From Macrotis lagotis (taxonomy: Eukaryota > Chordata > Mammalia > Peramelemorphia > Peramelidae), in contig NC_133666.1 in assembly GCF_037893015.1 (NCBI RefSeq), positions 157,030,498-157,094,497 of the forward strand: 64,000 bases of DNA. Direction: 5' to 3'. Made by a program: the position numbers and the translations under genes. Positions within the stretch are counted from its first letter, which is position 1, and every line of letters starts with the position of its first letter. Of this stretch, positions 35,060-47,647 are shown one piece after another. The notes below the pieces were generated by a model. The model was not told the origin of the DNA. It worked only from the letters and a program-made list of their open reading frames with translations, and searched no databases.

Positions 35060-36130
35060 TATTGCTATAACTGTAATAGTCCAGCAGTCAAGTGATAAGG
35101 GTCTACAAAAGAAGACTTGACAATTGATAATGGGGTGAAAAGGGAGGAAGGACAGAATCCAGGATAACAGACAGACTTCAAGTCTGAGAAGTTGATGGTA
35201 TCCTCAGTAGTAAAACGAAATCAGAAAAAGGAGAGTATTTGGGGAAGGGGGGAGGATAATGAGTTGGACATGTGGAGTTTAACATTTTTCAGGCTATAAA
35301 TGAACAGTTGGAGCTGTAATGAACAGTTGGAGATGTGAGACTGAAGGTCAGGAGGGAAGTTAAGTAGGACTTTGGAGACAATTATTGCAAAACTAGAGTT
35401 TGATGAGATAACCAAATGAAAATAAATATAAAAGGGAGATGAGAAAAGAGCGTAGGAAAAAGGGGCCCTTTAAGAACTGAATTTCTGAAAATCAAGGAGA
35501 CAGAGAATGTGCAATTAAATTAAACAGGAGGAGAATCAGGAAAGAGTGATATCATAAAAAAGTGCAAAGAAGAAAGTAGAAAAGAGATGGAGGAGACAGC
35601 TAGGTAGTGTAATGTTAGAGCACCTACCCTGGAGTCCGGAGTACCCAAGTTCAAATTTGGCCTTAATAACTACCTAGCTGTGCAACCTTGGGCAAGTCAC
35701 TTAATTCCACTGCCTTGCAAAAACCAAAAAAAGAGGAGATGGAGATCAACAGTGTTGCAGAAAGACCAAGAAGGAAAAGAACTGAGACAAGGATTAAAAA
35801 TTAACAACATTTCTGCAATTTAGTCTCAGTTTTGCTTGGGGGCAATAAAAAGTTAAGTGATTTGAGGCTTTAAGCCTATATCCTGTGCCTATTTACTCTT
35901 AATTTAGACAAATTCTAACAAATATAGTTTTCTGATTTTCTTGGTCACAACCAAAAGGTAAACAACAGATTAGACTGGATTGTGAGAGTGAAGAGATTGC
36001 TATAGAAAGAGGGACACTGATAAAAGCAAAAAATGACAATGGCTGGTCTTTAAGTAAAGAAGGGAATAAAACTAAGAAGCAGAAATTAGAACTCAAAAAA
36101 CACCAGGTCTAATGGGTAATTCAGTAAGGA
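35060..36130 (-). mobile_element. LINE-2 ORF2 fragment, degraded
   Basis: On the minus strand, short frames retain L2 reverse-transcriptase residues: PPDLQSHISNCSLQ at 35221-35415, and further right the region corresponding to FDTVDHSLLLE and PFSFAGS-type blocks is worn down. The plus strand shows agttggacatgtggagttta, gaacagttggagatgtgag and aacagtgttgcagaaagacc in the reverse-L2 order. A SINE splits it at 35593-35737. Many stops; ancient. Confidence 0.7.
35593..35737 (+). mobile_element. Marsupial WSINE/MAR1-type SINE inside the L2
   Basis: Sense copy gagacagctaggtagtgta, gttcaaatttggcc, ctacctagctgtgcaacctt and gccttgcaaaaacc. The flanks aaaagagatggag and aagaggagatgga resemble an imperfect duplication. 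L2 sequence resumes to its right (caacagtgttgcag). Confidence 0.9.
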
Positions 36131-37612
36131 AACAAATGACCTTAACAGTTTCAGGGAGCATCTGTGTTCCACAGCAAAACACAAAGAAATTATGTTCACA
36201 GTGATGACCATAAGCAATCTGTACAGGGATGCATATATTTTATAAAAAGTTCTATGTAAAATAGTTTTAAAATAAAATGTAAAAATGAATAAATGAGTTA
36301 CGTAGAACAGTCCATTTCCTAGTTTAGCATGAATAGGATATTACAGGCACAGGTAAACAGACCTTTGTTCATCCTATTCTGTATACTTTATGGGACCTTT
36401 GTTTTAGAGGAGCCCATTAATTTTGGAAGTTCTCAAAACTCTCATTATTCCATGACTAAGATCTTTTTTTGTGAGGGAAATACAAAAACAGTTTCTTGAA
36501 AGTACCTATTCCAGGGGAAAAAATAAAAACCTATACTATATTTTTATAGTCAAGAACTGAAGTTGCACTCTTAGTAGTGGCAAAAGTAATTCACCTCCAC
36601 AGCTGATTCTCATCTTTACTACTCTTGGGGTTAAATAAATAAAACTTTGAATTTAAGCTAAGCCTGATAAGAGGCCTTCAGACATAGAGAAGTAGTCACA
36701 AGAGACTCTCTCCTTAGTCCTTAGACCTTGTTTTGCTGGCAACAGGCATGAGAAGATAGCACTCTAACTCCAGAGACCCATGAATAGTCTTTTCTCCTGG
36801 GAAGTTTCCTCAATCCCCTTCCCACCCCCCAATTTTGGAGACACCCACAGATCATACTTGCACAATTAGATCATCCCTCATCCCTTTTCCCTGGGAATTT
36901 AGCAGATCAAAGACCCCAACACCAATACAAATGAAACTGGAGGGGAGGGGTGTATATCTGAACCTCCTATTTAAACCCACCTTGCTCTCCTTAGCAATTA
37001 GTGTGACCTATAATAAGTGTTTCATACTACCGAACAAATTCATAAAAAAATCTTGGTTTAAAGGGTTCATTTGTTTCTGAATGTGTTCTCTCACAAAACT
37101 GACTCTGGACCAGGTTACTAGAAAACCCTGTCCCATCCAGCCAAATAATGAATTTAGAATAAAATAATCCAGTAACTGCTACCCCAAAGATTTTCAGTAA
37201 CTGTATTGGGACCTGGCAAGTTGGTGCTGGCTGAAAAAATTTTTATGAAAAGAGGGAAAAAAATTGCCCAAGCGAAGAAACTTGAGGTGCAGAGGTGAAA
37301 GGGATCTACTCAAAGGTGCAGCTACTTAGTGGTAATAACTGGTCTCCATAGAGATGAAGACAGGAGAATGGGGATTTAGGGTAAATGTGGCTCATTTTGG
37401 GAAGAACTCACCAATCTCTCAGACTCAGGGAGGTAAGAAAGTCCTAAATTTTAATTCAAATATCTTCTAATTATCTCTCTTTTTTTAAACCTTCAGTTTC
37501 TTGATCACTTTTTAAAAAAAGAAGTGAATGAAAAGATGTCATTGACAAACAATGCAAGTCACATTAACAAAGAAAACTGTATGAAATGAAAGGGTTCACA
37601 ATGCAAATTCAC

Positions 37613-37684
37613 CTTTTTGCAGATCTTTTCAAAGTTGAGATCATCATCAAGAGCAGATTTAGTTACTTCATCAGGTTTTACATC
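37613..37684 (-). CDS. SRFBP1: SRFBP1 exon 4, most upstream exon visible
   Basis: A 72-base exon, 24 codons in phase 0: DVKPDEVTKSALDDD then LNFEKICKK. Human SRFBP1 has [24 protein letters not shown], as recalled, which matches from about residue 67. Acceptor ttaacag on the left of the reading direction, donor gtgaattt. The exon joins directly to PDST of exon 5. The preceding exons should encode the basic start of the protein (human MAQPGTLNLNNEVVKMRKEV onwards), which I could not find in the remaining 26 kb. Confidence 0.95.
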
Positions 37685-38689
37685 CTGTTAAAGAATCATA
37701 AAACAAATAGCTTACTTTTGCTGAATTAAGTTTTTGCAATTAAGTAGTTAAAAACTTATCCAGTATTTTAAAAACAAAGAAATCTTCCATTCTCAATCCA
37801 CTATTTTTTGCATGTGAATAGACAGTTATATAAATTATTGGAGTACTTGTTCATATTATGATAAGATTCTTCACATTGCTAAAGGAAACACTTTAGGATT
37901 ATTTAAACTTAGTTTTTTCTGGACTATTAAAAAGATTTAATTTGTAATGTTATATGTCAAAGAACATCAACAACAATATCTACAGAAATAAAAAAATTAT
38001 AGATAATTCAAAGGAAAATGTAGAGAGAGAGAGATGGTGGGTTAACTGCAGATTAAGAAAAGTGGCTTGCATTTAGAATCATTGCAAAAGATATTTATTA
38101 AAGAAGAGGAGGTGTTTTGGCTACTGGACATGAAATGTTAAAACAACCCCAAAATACAAACTTAAAAGAATAGCCCTCTTCCATTAGTCACATATTCAAT
38201 GGAGAACATGGACAAAATCATGTAATAAGAAGATATGGTTGTATTAGAATTTACACAGGGAGAAAGAATAATTAATGTTAGAGAACCAAGGAAATATCTA
38301 AGAAATAGGTTTACAGAAATTTCATTTACATACAATCTTTGGGGAAGATTAGCTTGTCAATAAAAAGATATACTTCTGAAGAGAATCTGAACATAATTAG
38401 ATAAAAATATTTGTTCCATTTAAAAAATGATCTACAAAAATTTTAGCCACTGAGGAATATTACCATGTACTTTTTTCATGCTGAAGGTTATTTTCTAATT
38501 GTAATATTTAAGAAAAGATTCATAAAAAGATTGTGTATCACATTCTTACTCTAAAATAAGTCTTCTGAATCTTTAGGTTCTATTATATAAATATGAAAAG
38601 ATCCAAATATTGTGTCAGGAAATCAACTCTGAGCTACAAAAAAGTTGTAGGATGGTAGATCAAAATATTTTAATAAAGTTATATGCACT

Positions 38690-38805
38690 GATAGAATGTA
38701 ATCTTCTTGAGGGCATGGACCATTTCATTTTTTTTTCACTGTATCCATAGACATTAGCAGAATGCTTGGCACCTAAGTCTTTAATATATGATTGTTCATG
38801 TACTT
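38690..38805 (+). repeat. MIR/L2-type 3' tail
   Basis: cttcttgagggcatggaccat, actgtatccatagac and gcagaatgcttggcacctaa follow the shared 3' end of MIR and L2. Confidence 0.6.
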
Positions 38806-39227
38806 CTTCCATATCTCCAACTTTATAAACAAGTGGTTTTCATTTTATGTAATTAGACCATTCCATAGACCTCTACAGAAAGCTAATACAAAATGTGAAT
38901 TTGTTTGATGGAAGTGGGAGAGGGGGCCAGGGCAAGAGAAACCAAAGTGAGAGGAGGAACACAGATGTCAGAGCCAGCAATTTGGAAGCCAGGCACAGAC
39001 ACATTGATAATGAGCAAAGAATGATAACAAGCAGCCCATTATACTCTCATAGGAGGTCTCAAGTCAAATTCCTGATCCAATGAATCCAATGAGTTCTTTT
39101 GCTTTCACTTGGGAGATTTGCTTTTTAAAAAAAAATTTTTTTTTAGGTTTTTCTTTGGAATGGGGTGGGGTAGGAGACCTGGAAGCAAGAAGTGAAGTAG
39201 AAGAGACTGAAGGAGTGGGGGAGAAGG

Positions 39228-39266
39228 AGAGGGAGGGGAGGGGGGAGGGAGGGAGGGGGAGAGGGG

Positions 39267-39327
<61 letters not shown>
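39228..39327. repeat. G/GA-rich purine tract with (AG)n
   Basis: Continuous purines, first GGGA-rich and then about 25 AG units up to 39327. Spurious Arg/Glu and Leu/Ser frames come from it. Confidence 0.95.
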
Positions 39328-39329
<2 letters not shown>

Positions 39330-39459
39330 ACAAATGGCATAGCTGGGTTTTAAAACTAGAATCTATATATCCAAATTTAGTTTTCTCATTATGTCATGCT
39401 ACTTCTTTTATAGATGAGAAAACTGAAGCTCAAAGGAATGAAATGACTTATCCAAAGCA

Positions 39460-39485
39460 ACACACACACACACACACACACACAC
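39460..39485. repeat. (CA)13 microsatellite
   Basis: Perfect CA run. Confidence 0.95.
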
Positions 39486-39884
39486 GACCTTTAATGCTTA
39501 ATATACAACATACACACATATCTATATTCTATATCTATATGTGTGTATGTGCATATTTGCATTTCTAGTGAATGGTAGTTAAGTCCAGAAGTCATTCTCA
39601 GGCCAGTGTTCCTACTGCTTAATCAATGCTGAGAGTTCACTGATGTAAAAAATGTTTCTTCATTTTCAGGCTATATAGTCTTTTCCTTTCTATACTGTGC
39701 TATCTTGCATAACTGAACTCAATTTAACTCAAGATATGATACTATAATAGAACTTTTTTATTTTGGTAAATTTTTAAAGGTTAAAAGAAATCCATCTTAA
39801 AAGCAAAGGTCATCTTTATAAACTTTTTAATGTGTATCTACAGAAACTGAAAAATTTTGAATTAAATTCAAATGTTCAAAAGTT

Positions 39885-40060
39885 AAAATTGGAGAATTTT
39901 ATAGTTGGTAAAGGATAGGCATCTACTTCAACCTCCTCATTTTATAAATGAGGAAACTGAAATCTGGAGAAGTTAAGGAACTTATATAAAAGCCCCATAG
40001 TTAATAGTATGGCCAAGATTAAAAATCAGATCTCAATTCACAGACCATTTTTCTTTTCCT
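39885..40060 (-). repeat. MIR-type SINE relic
   Basis: Reverse-strand words cttcaacctcctcatttta, aatgaggaaactgaaatctg and aagttaaggaac. The right half is poorly preserved. Confidence 0.55.
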
Positions 40061-40214
40061 GATATAGCATACTATGAATGCCAATGAAAACTATTATAGT
40101 ATGTTCAATTCAGACACATCCTTTTATTAAAAAATCAGAAACAGAAAAAATGATCCTTTCCCTCAACCATGTTATAATTCATTTGCTTGTGTGCAAAACT
40201 ACATTGAGAGAATA

Positions 40215-40400
40215 AACCAGTCAAATAAGCAATGGGCCTGAAGTTAGGAAATTTGGGTTTGAAATCAGGGTTTGCTGCTTAATACTGATTGATGCACTAT
40301 CCTTTTAGGTTTCTGTTTCTTCAAAAGCAAAACAAGGCTATTAGACTTAATTTTCTGTATAAAACTTCAATTCTACAAATAGAAATTCATCTAATTCTCA
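40215..40400 (+). repeat. MIR-type SINE relic
   Basis: Sense words gaagttaggaaatttgggtt, tgaaatcagggtttgctgc and gtttctgtttcttcaaaagc follow MIR order. Confidence 0.5.
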
Positions 40401-42544
40401 ATTTCTTCAAATTATCAAATATTAAACAGTCTAACCACTGACTCTGTGAGGAACAAAAATTCTTTATGATGGAAAGCTATAATATGTCATTTTTTAAGAT
40501 TGGCATTCAACACTTATTTGGAGGTTGTGAACATATTGATAGTTCAGATTCCAGGAGTATCTTAAGTAGAATTTATTCTCATTATTTTGTAAAATAATAT
40601 AAACTGTCCATAAAGTGGTTTTGTACTTTTCAAAATATAATATGGATGAGATTCATTCTAAGTGGTCTAGCCATAGGTTCCAACAAATCATAAGTGGCTA
40701 AGAAAAGTCTGGTTGCTTGGAATTTTCTTGGCTTAAATGGCTGGAAAAGACATGAGAAATAGATTTCCCTGAAATTAAGAATCTGAAGGAGCAGTGATTC
40801 ATGAGATAGTTTATTGTGATCCAAAACTTTGTGATATATTCTGTAGCCGGGAATCTCATTATGGTTTCTCTTTAGTAAGAACAAAAATTCCATTTCTAAA
40901 AAACTGGTCTACCAGATGGAACTTCAATAAAATTGTTTTCTCACAAAACTGCCAAAGGATTTTCCAAATAAAAGACTATATGATTTCTTGAACTAATTTT
41001 AAAAATGGTTTACAATTTTACATTTAAAAGTTTAAATTTCATGAGTTGAAAATTGGGTTCAAATTTAAATTCTGTATTTGAAAATAAAGACATTATAAAT
41101 GACTAAACACCTAATATTTCACAAGAGATTAAAAGATTTTTATATACATTCAAAGATTTTTTTTAAAAAATTTACTGGTTTTGAAACTCAAAAATTCCAT
41201 TAGGAAAAGGTAAAATAATTTCATATTATAATGTAGTATTTTAAATGTAGTGCCACATCATTTGCATGTGAAAAAGCACAAATGGAATTTATAGTTGACC
41301 CAATAAGGAGTCCCATTTTATGAAGAAGAGTCATTGGATGTACTGACATCCTGAAGGGGGAGGATTCAAATGCTTTGTGGAGGTCTTAGAAAGCTGCTCC
41401 CTGCCTTGAGGACAAATCAGAAACAAGTTTTTTCAAATCCCATTTTCTGCTAGTCAAGTTGTATAAAAACCTCCTTCCAAAACTCCATTTTGGTGGTCTG
41501 GTTCTCTAACCAGAGTCTTTCACCCATGCCTGTAAACTTCAGTGAAATATTAGTAAATGTGTATGTTAATCTAATTTTCTTTTGCTCTCTGAGGCCAAAC
41601 CCTGGAGGTTAATGTTTGTTCCTTATTTGGACAAACTCTTCAGATTAACATATATATTTAATTATTAATTTAAGGACTAAACTCATCGAGGTCCTCATAA
41701 TACATCTTCAATATTTACTAATGTTCTGGTGGACTCCAAAAGAACTAACTGCATGTCTGATCCTGGAGGATCAGTCTAGCTAAACTATGAAGGAAGCTCA
41801 TTTCTTTTGACAGGGCAACTTTAAATGATTTTCTAATTAAGCCATAGTTGGGTTGCTCTCTCTGAAATATTCCTACATACTGAATGTGTAGCTGTATTGT
41901 ATAATAATTTATATTAAAGCAATAAAGATTTAGCCCTTCTTCTACAGGAAGATACTTGAATTATGTCATTTGGACCATCAATGTCTGAAGCACACTGTAA
42001 TACACAAAGTAGAAAGTGCTTGCTGATTAAATCACTGAAATGAAATGTCATTTACATTGTAAACCTTTCAATCCCCCAGAATAAAGTTTTGATTACTTTG
42101 TAGTTGAGTATACCAATAAATAAAAAACCTGAATATTTCATAAATATAATCAATAGAATTAGTTTTCATACAAATAAATTGACAACAAAAAGTAATGGTA
42201 CTTTTCAATTATAAAAATGACATTTAATTAGATAGTTATAGAATTCTACCGTTTTTGTATACAAATTATATACTTGAAACACTTCTCAAGTCAAGAATTA
42301 CCAAAAAATGAAGCCTCTAAATCTCAATAAGTTCTTTTATTGATAGGTAAATTTCCTTCATAAGGTTTTCTTTCTTGTCTTCCAAATTCTTACCAGTCCT
42401 AATAAAGACCTTAGTATAATCTTAGTGGTTAGGTCCTGTAGGGCAAATAGAATAATTTAAATGTGTTTAAACATTATGCAGATATTTGCACCATTTTCTC
42501 ATTCAAATGAGACTGGGTGAGCAAGGAAGTAGAGGCAAATTCTG

Positions 42545-42740
42545 AAAGCAGAATTTTTTTAAAATTTTATTTTATTTTTAATTTATGATTAAAACAAGTA
42601 TTTTCATAACAGCACAATAATTGATGGTTCCATACGAAATGGCAGATCTACTATATACCACTTGCTATTCCTTTGAAATATACAATAAACTTATCATGTA
42701 AGTTTTTTTTCCTTCCCACACTCTCATGGCTACCATTAGA
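42545..42740 (-). mobile_element. LINE 3' end (marsupial L1-type tail)
   Basis: Begins with an A/T-rich tail (aaaattttattttattttta) and contains aaaacaagtattttcataac, cacttgctattcctttgaaa and atggctaccattagacata, a 3' tail I recognise as common in marsupial DNA. Boundaries approximate. Confidence 0.5.
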
Positions 42741-42885
42741 CATACAGACAGACAGACACACAAACATACACACACACACACAGACACGCGTAAAATTATT
42801 CTTTAGAGACTTCTACTTACCAATTTTTTCTGTGTATCCAGATAGAAACTTTCTTCTTGTATACTTTATGGTTAATTTGGACAGT

Positions 42886-42886
<1 letters not shown>

Positions 42887-42919
<33 letters not shown>

Positions 42920-42926
42920 TAATAAT
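42887..42926. repeat. (ATA)n microsatellite
   Basis: About 11 ATA/AAT triplets with one interruption near the right end. Confidence 0.95.
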
Positions 42927-43235
42927 GACTTATTAACTTAAAGTTCCTAAAATAATATAGCTGTTATTGTATACAGTGTTCTTCTAAAGCAGGGTCCTAT
43001 TTGCTGTTTTCATTAAGCAAAAACAAATTTTTCAAAAAAATAACCATTAAATTGTGATGATCTTGAATCTAGTCAGTTAGTAAAGAACTAAATTAAACAT
43101 GGTGTTAATTTAAGCTCCAGAGTTTGGTCTCAAAAAAAGGAATAAACAGAATTAAGTAAACATATGTTATTACTATTTCTCTAAGCATGCTGATTATGCA
43201 GGTGTGTGTGTAGGCCTATCTAGAAAAATCACACC

Positions 43236-43921
43236 CCAAAATGGAGTTTGGAGAGGGATTTTTTTTAAATAAATTTTTTTTCCAACTTCATATAAAGTAT
43301 GTACCATTCATTTTCTGTAAGGTTTTGAGTTTCCATTTTTCTCTCCTTCCCCCTTCCCCATGGACAGTGAGCAATCTGATACAAGGTTATACATATACAA
43401 CCATATCAAACATATTTCCATATTAGTCATGTGAAAAAAAGAATCTGAACAGAAGAGGAAAAAAAAACCACAACAGGAAAAAACTCATAAAGCATATTTT
43501 AAAAAATAGTATGCTTTTGGTCTGTATGCTTTAGTCTGAACTCCATAATTCCTTCTCTGGATGGTATTTGTTCATTACAAGTCCTTTAGTTTTGTAGTCT
43601 TAAAAATTTTTTTTTAAGGCAATGGGGTTAAGCGACTTGCCCAAGGTCACACAGCTAATTGTCTGTAATCACATTTGAACTTGGGTCCTCCTGAATCCAG
43701 GGTTGGTTTTCTATTCACTGTGCAATTAGCTGCCCCCATCACAAATCCTTTAGAACTGTTACTGCTGAAAGGAGTTAAAACATCATGGTTGATCATTACA
43801 CAATGTTACTGTTAATGTTCATTTACCACGTTCTTCTGGTTCTGCTCACTTCACTGAGTATTATTAGTTCATGCAAGCGTTTCAAGGGTTCCTGAAGTTT
43901 GCCCATTCATGATTTCTTTAT
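43236..43921 (-). mobile_element. Marsupial L1 3' UTR, antisense
   Basis: Contains ccatattagtcatgtgaaaa, catcatggttgatcattaca, caatgttactgttaatgttc, ttcttctggttctgctcact and tcatgcaagcgtttcaaggg, the reverse of the marsupial L1 3' UTR as I know it. A SINE splits it at 43590-43736. Confidence 0.75.
43590..43736 (-). mobile_element. Marsupial WSINE/MAR1-type SINE inside the L1
   Basis: Reverse-strand copy from ttaaggcaatggggttaagc to tgcaattagctgccc. The flanks cattacaagtcctttag (43573-43589) and catcacaaatcctttag (43737-43753) match 15 of 17, so this is an older insertion whose duplication has drifted. Confidence 0.93.
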
Positions 43922-44205
43922 TTTTTTCTTGAATGTTTTATTTTTTTTTGTTGGTTACATGCAAAAACAAGTTTCAACATTCACTTTTAAAACTTTTGAA
44001 TTTCAAATTCTCTCTCTTCCTCCCATCCCAATCCCCCTCATTGAAAAAGCAAGTTATTTGATATAGGTTAGAAATGAGTAGTCATGAAATACATTACTAC
44101 AATAGTCATATTATAAAATAAATATTACCACCCCCCCCACACACACCAGAAAAGAGAAACCTCAAGAACAACACAGTTAAAAAAGTTTGCTTCAATCTAT
44201 ACTTG
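43922..44205 (-). mobile_element. HAL1/L1 3' end
   Basis: Shares catccc...cccctcattgaaaaagc, aagttatttgatataggtta and gagaaacctcaagaa with the 3' end of the HAL1 at 15605-15790, in the same orientation. It begins with T-rich sequence, the complement of a poly(A) tail, and is heavily 5'-truncated. Confidence 0.65.
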
Positions 44206-44704
44206 GAAAGGGATTCTTATAGAATTCTACTATGAGAAGGAGGGATCTGAAAAAAGTTGCTTCTAGCCTATCCATCAAGGGAGCAGCTCTAAACTCAAAA
44301 ATGTGCTTTTATGCTAGAGGATAAGGGTAACATCAAAAATTCCATTAAGGTTAGCCCTTCCAACTAAAGACCTTAGTGCCTATCAGTGATTTTGAGACTT
44401 ACCCAAAGCATATGAATCTTTCCCCTCCTAGACATCAGTGCCACCCAGTGACAGCTGATACAATGGGAAGATTCATATCTGTTTTTGTTGCCAACAACTG
44501 AGATGGTCAATATCAAATTATCTGAATATGCACATAACCAACTTTAATCTCTCATGATCTTCAATCCTGCATCACCAATTATGGGTGGGGTATATCATTA
44601 TCTTGCCTGCTAAATATCTTTTTAGCATTTAAAAATCAACATGCTCATATTTAATACATCATCAATCCCTTCTCAAAAACTGTTAAGTTTCCTATTTCTG
44701 ATTA

Positions 44705-45335
44705 GGATACCACCATTCTCTCAGTCATCCAGATTTGTCACTTCCAAATAACTTCTTTGTCTTCTCTGTCACTCTGACTTTTGAACTTCCAAAAAGCCAC
44801 CATGTCCTAGTTTGGTCTTTATTTCTACTCACCAGGACAATTAATAGTAACAGTTTCCAAATTACTCTCCAGTCTACCATGCTCTCTTCTCTCCTAATCA
44901 TCTTTTATATAGCTGACAAAATAAGCTTCCTAAGGCTCAACAAGCCTGACCATACCAATCTCCTGATCAACAGTCCTCAGAACCATTTTACTGCCTATTG
45001 AAGAAGATATAATCAGGATCCAATCTACCCTTCAAGTTTATTTTACATTATTTTCTTTTGCTATGATCCAAAATGAACTATTAGCTCTTCCCTAAAACTT
45101 GCCATTCCATCTGCCAACTCAGTCCAGTATAACCCCAATCTGGAATGCAAAACTATCTCTGCATTCAGAAGCTTTCATTTTCCTTTAAGGTTTAACAAAA
45201 AAGCCATAGCCTTTGGGAAGTTCTCCCTGATTGCCCCAGAGAGCAATAAAATATTCTATCCTTTTTTTCCAAAAAATTTTTCTAAAACTTTTTCCTGATC
45301 TTTCCTTTGTTCTCTTTCATCCCTATCTTAAACCT
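44705..45335 (+). mobile_element. LINE-2 3' region, degraded
   Basis: Sense L2 words in order: taccaccattctctcagtc, ctgacaaaataagcttccta, caagcctgaccataccaatc, ctcctgatcaacagtcctc, tctgccaactcagtcca and tttgggaagttctccctgat. The 88-codon frame at 44735-45001 is an accidental frame across it. Confidence 0.75.
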
Positions 45336-45712
45336 AATTATATAAATATTATATCCCTAGAGCATGATTGTTGTCCTTTGCAATTGAAGAAACATGATAT
45401 TAAGTAAATGATGACATGTCAGGCACATTATTTTGACTAAAGTGAGGGGGATGTTATGCAAAAATATTCTTTCACTGCCTCTTCCAGAACCATCTTAACC
45501 CAGTGGATTGAAGGAAACAGGTCTTTTGGTGTTGGTCTGGCTATAGTGGGAGACCTTGGCCTTTTAGGATGCAGGTCTTTCCCATGTCAGCAAGGTACCA
45601 TGGCATTACAGTAATACCAGGTAGAGCATCAGTATAGCATTTTTATGGCAATAAACTTGATGATATTGTAAAGCTAATCTCTGTCTCTCAAAGGTTATGG
45701 AAATAATCTTTT

Positions 45713-45812
45713 TTCTTGTAAGGCAATGGGGAAGTGTCTGAGGCCAGATTTGAACTGAGGTCCTCCTGACTCCAGGGCTGGTGCTCTATCCACTATGCCA
45801 CCTAGCTGCCTC
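45713..45812 (-). mobile_element. Marsupial SINE with internal deletion
   Basis: Reverse-strand copy: gtaaggcaatgggg is joined directly to aagtgtctgaggccagattt, so the roughly 45-base middle (ttaagtggcttgcc...attatt) is missing. It ends atgccacctagctgcc. The flanking 10-base duplication ataatctttt lies at 45703-45712 and 45818-45827. Confidence 0.9.
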
Positions 45813-46589
45813 TTGTGATAATCTTTTGACAGTAAGAGTAAAGCTAAACCTATCTCTGAATGGTCTAATTGATAATATAGTAATACTTGGCAACAAGCTT
45901 TCAAGAAGAGAGTAAAGCTAATCTGTTACTTTGTAGTCTATGCTACTCAGCTCTACAACCATACTCTTCCCGGAACCCAAAGAATTCTGTTTCCTGGAAG
46001 CTGCCCAGTAGGTCATGGGAATAATGCTGCTGGATCACTAGTTGGCATCGTTTATGGTTGGAACTAGGACAGTATCTCATCTTCAAGCCTCTGACTTTCA
46101 TTCTTGATTAATGAAAACATTATTGGCAAATGCTTTTGCTCTGGTCTGTCCTGCACTGGTCTAAGAATTTCACCTCTAGCAGCCCAATACGAATAGCCCT
46201 GGCCATCCCTCTTAATCATAGCCCCAGATCCAAAGTAAAACTGGGGTCCTATTCCATTATTCCTACCTGGGCTGGGGTATCCAGGTAACTTGGGTCTGTT
46301 TTGAACAATATGAATTTTTTCAATAACTTGTCAGAAAAAGTCAATACCAAGCCTAAAGGCTTCAGAGGGATGAAAATGCTCACTGGAAATACAGTGAAAA
46401 AAGAATCCAAAAGAATAAGGGGATGAGGGAATTGAGAACCATTACACTTACTGCCTCTTTAAGTTTACAGATTCGAATCAGGTACTAGGTGATCTTGGTG
46501 AATGGCTGTTTACATTTGTGCTGAAGGAATCAAAGTCAATAAATAAGATTTTCATCTACTTGCTCCAGAACTTTCTAACAATTTTTACT

Positions 46590-46690
46590 GATTCAAATCA
46601 GACCACTTGAGGGCAAGGAATATTATTTCTTATATTACTGGTATCTAGCACAGTGCCAAGCACAAAGAAAGTGTTTAATAATATTTTAAG
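46590..46690 (+). repeat. MIR/L2-type 3' tail
   Basis: cacttgagggcaaggaatat, ctggtatctagcacagtgcc, aagcacaaag and gtgtttaataa match the shared MIR/L2 end. Confidence 0.6.
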
Positions 46691-46725
46691 ACAGAACTGA
46701 ATTTCAGATTTAAGACTCAAATTTA

Positions 46726-46800
46726 AGCACAGTAATCCTGTTATCTGGAAGGGGATTGTGATAACTTAAGTTTTCTCAATATAACTTAAATAGCAAGGTA
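46726..46800. repeat. Possible pogo/Tigger-type terminal sequence, copy 1
   Basis: cagtaatcctgttatctgga at 46730-46749 resembles Tigger-type terminal repeats and matches 19 of 20 bases with a second copy at 47653-47672 in the same orientation. Confidence 0.4.
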
Positions 46801-47647
46801 AATGAAAAGAGAGTGGGGAAATGAAAGGTAAGTTATTACGACAAGGATGTCTGGTTTTGTCAGTATGAGAACTTCTTTCACAGAGGAAATTATAAATCTT
46901 TAACTTAGTAAAAAAGTTTTAACAGTCATCAAATCAGAGTTTCAGTGGCTTAAGAACACTGCTAGTGTCAGAGGCAATATCTGAACCATGGTCTTCCTGA
47001 TTCCAAGCTCAGTACTTTCCTGCTTTGCAATGATGGATATGTATCCTTAAAAGAATACTTAAAAATAAACAAAGAAAAAGGCCAAACACACAGATCCTAA
47101 ATTCCTCAAAGTACAATTACAAATGTTTCACGGTAGCATGAAGTGCTTCTTGATTTCTAAAATGCTATGGTAGGTTCCATCATGTTGGCTATGATAGTAT
47201 TAAGTCTACATTCTGATGACCAACTTAGCCATCAGCCAAGTAAGCTATTAACATAGTTAAATATGAAAAAAAAACTCATTGCCCGCAGGTAATGCATTCT
47301 TTTGTCCTGGCAACTCATGAAAGACAATAAATATAAAAAAATGGCTCTTGGTTCTATATAGCTTCCTTCTACTCTTTTAAATGAAAAGGCAGACAGAATC
47401 ACAAACTTTTTAGACTATTGATAAACTTAACAGTTGATACTCTATAATATAGTGAAATTTTGACTGACTAGATATAATAATGGAGGAACTGATTTTTATG
47501 AGTATAGATATTTTAGTTAAAAATAAAATCAGAAAGCAAAGGGCAGTAGCAGTTAAATGAAAAATTGTCTTATGAGTCATCCTTGAAGAAACAAAGATGA
47601 GAGTTGGTTTCATCAGACAATTATCCTTTTAATATCATGGAGATTAG

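Larger units (their letters stand above)
25958..37612 (-). other. SRFBP1: SRFBP1 intron 4
   Basis: An 11.7-kb intron between the gtgaat donor after exon 4 and the acacag acceptor of exon 5. It contains one long CA tract, an L1 3' end, several SINEs, MIR relics, an L2 piece and a DNA-transposon relic, listed separately. Stretches at about 29.2-30.4 kb, 33.5-35.0 kb and 36.2-37.6 kb hold nothing I can name. Confidence 0.9.

Noticed and set aside
44735-45001. 88-codon frame as a gene
   Set aside because: Lies across a degraded L2 3' region and does not follow the L2 protein frame.
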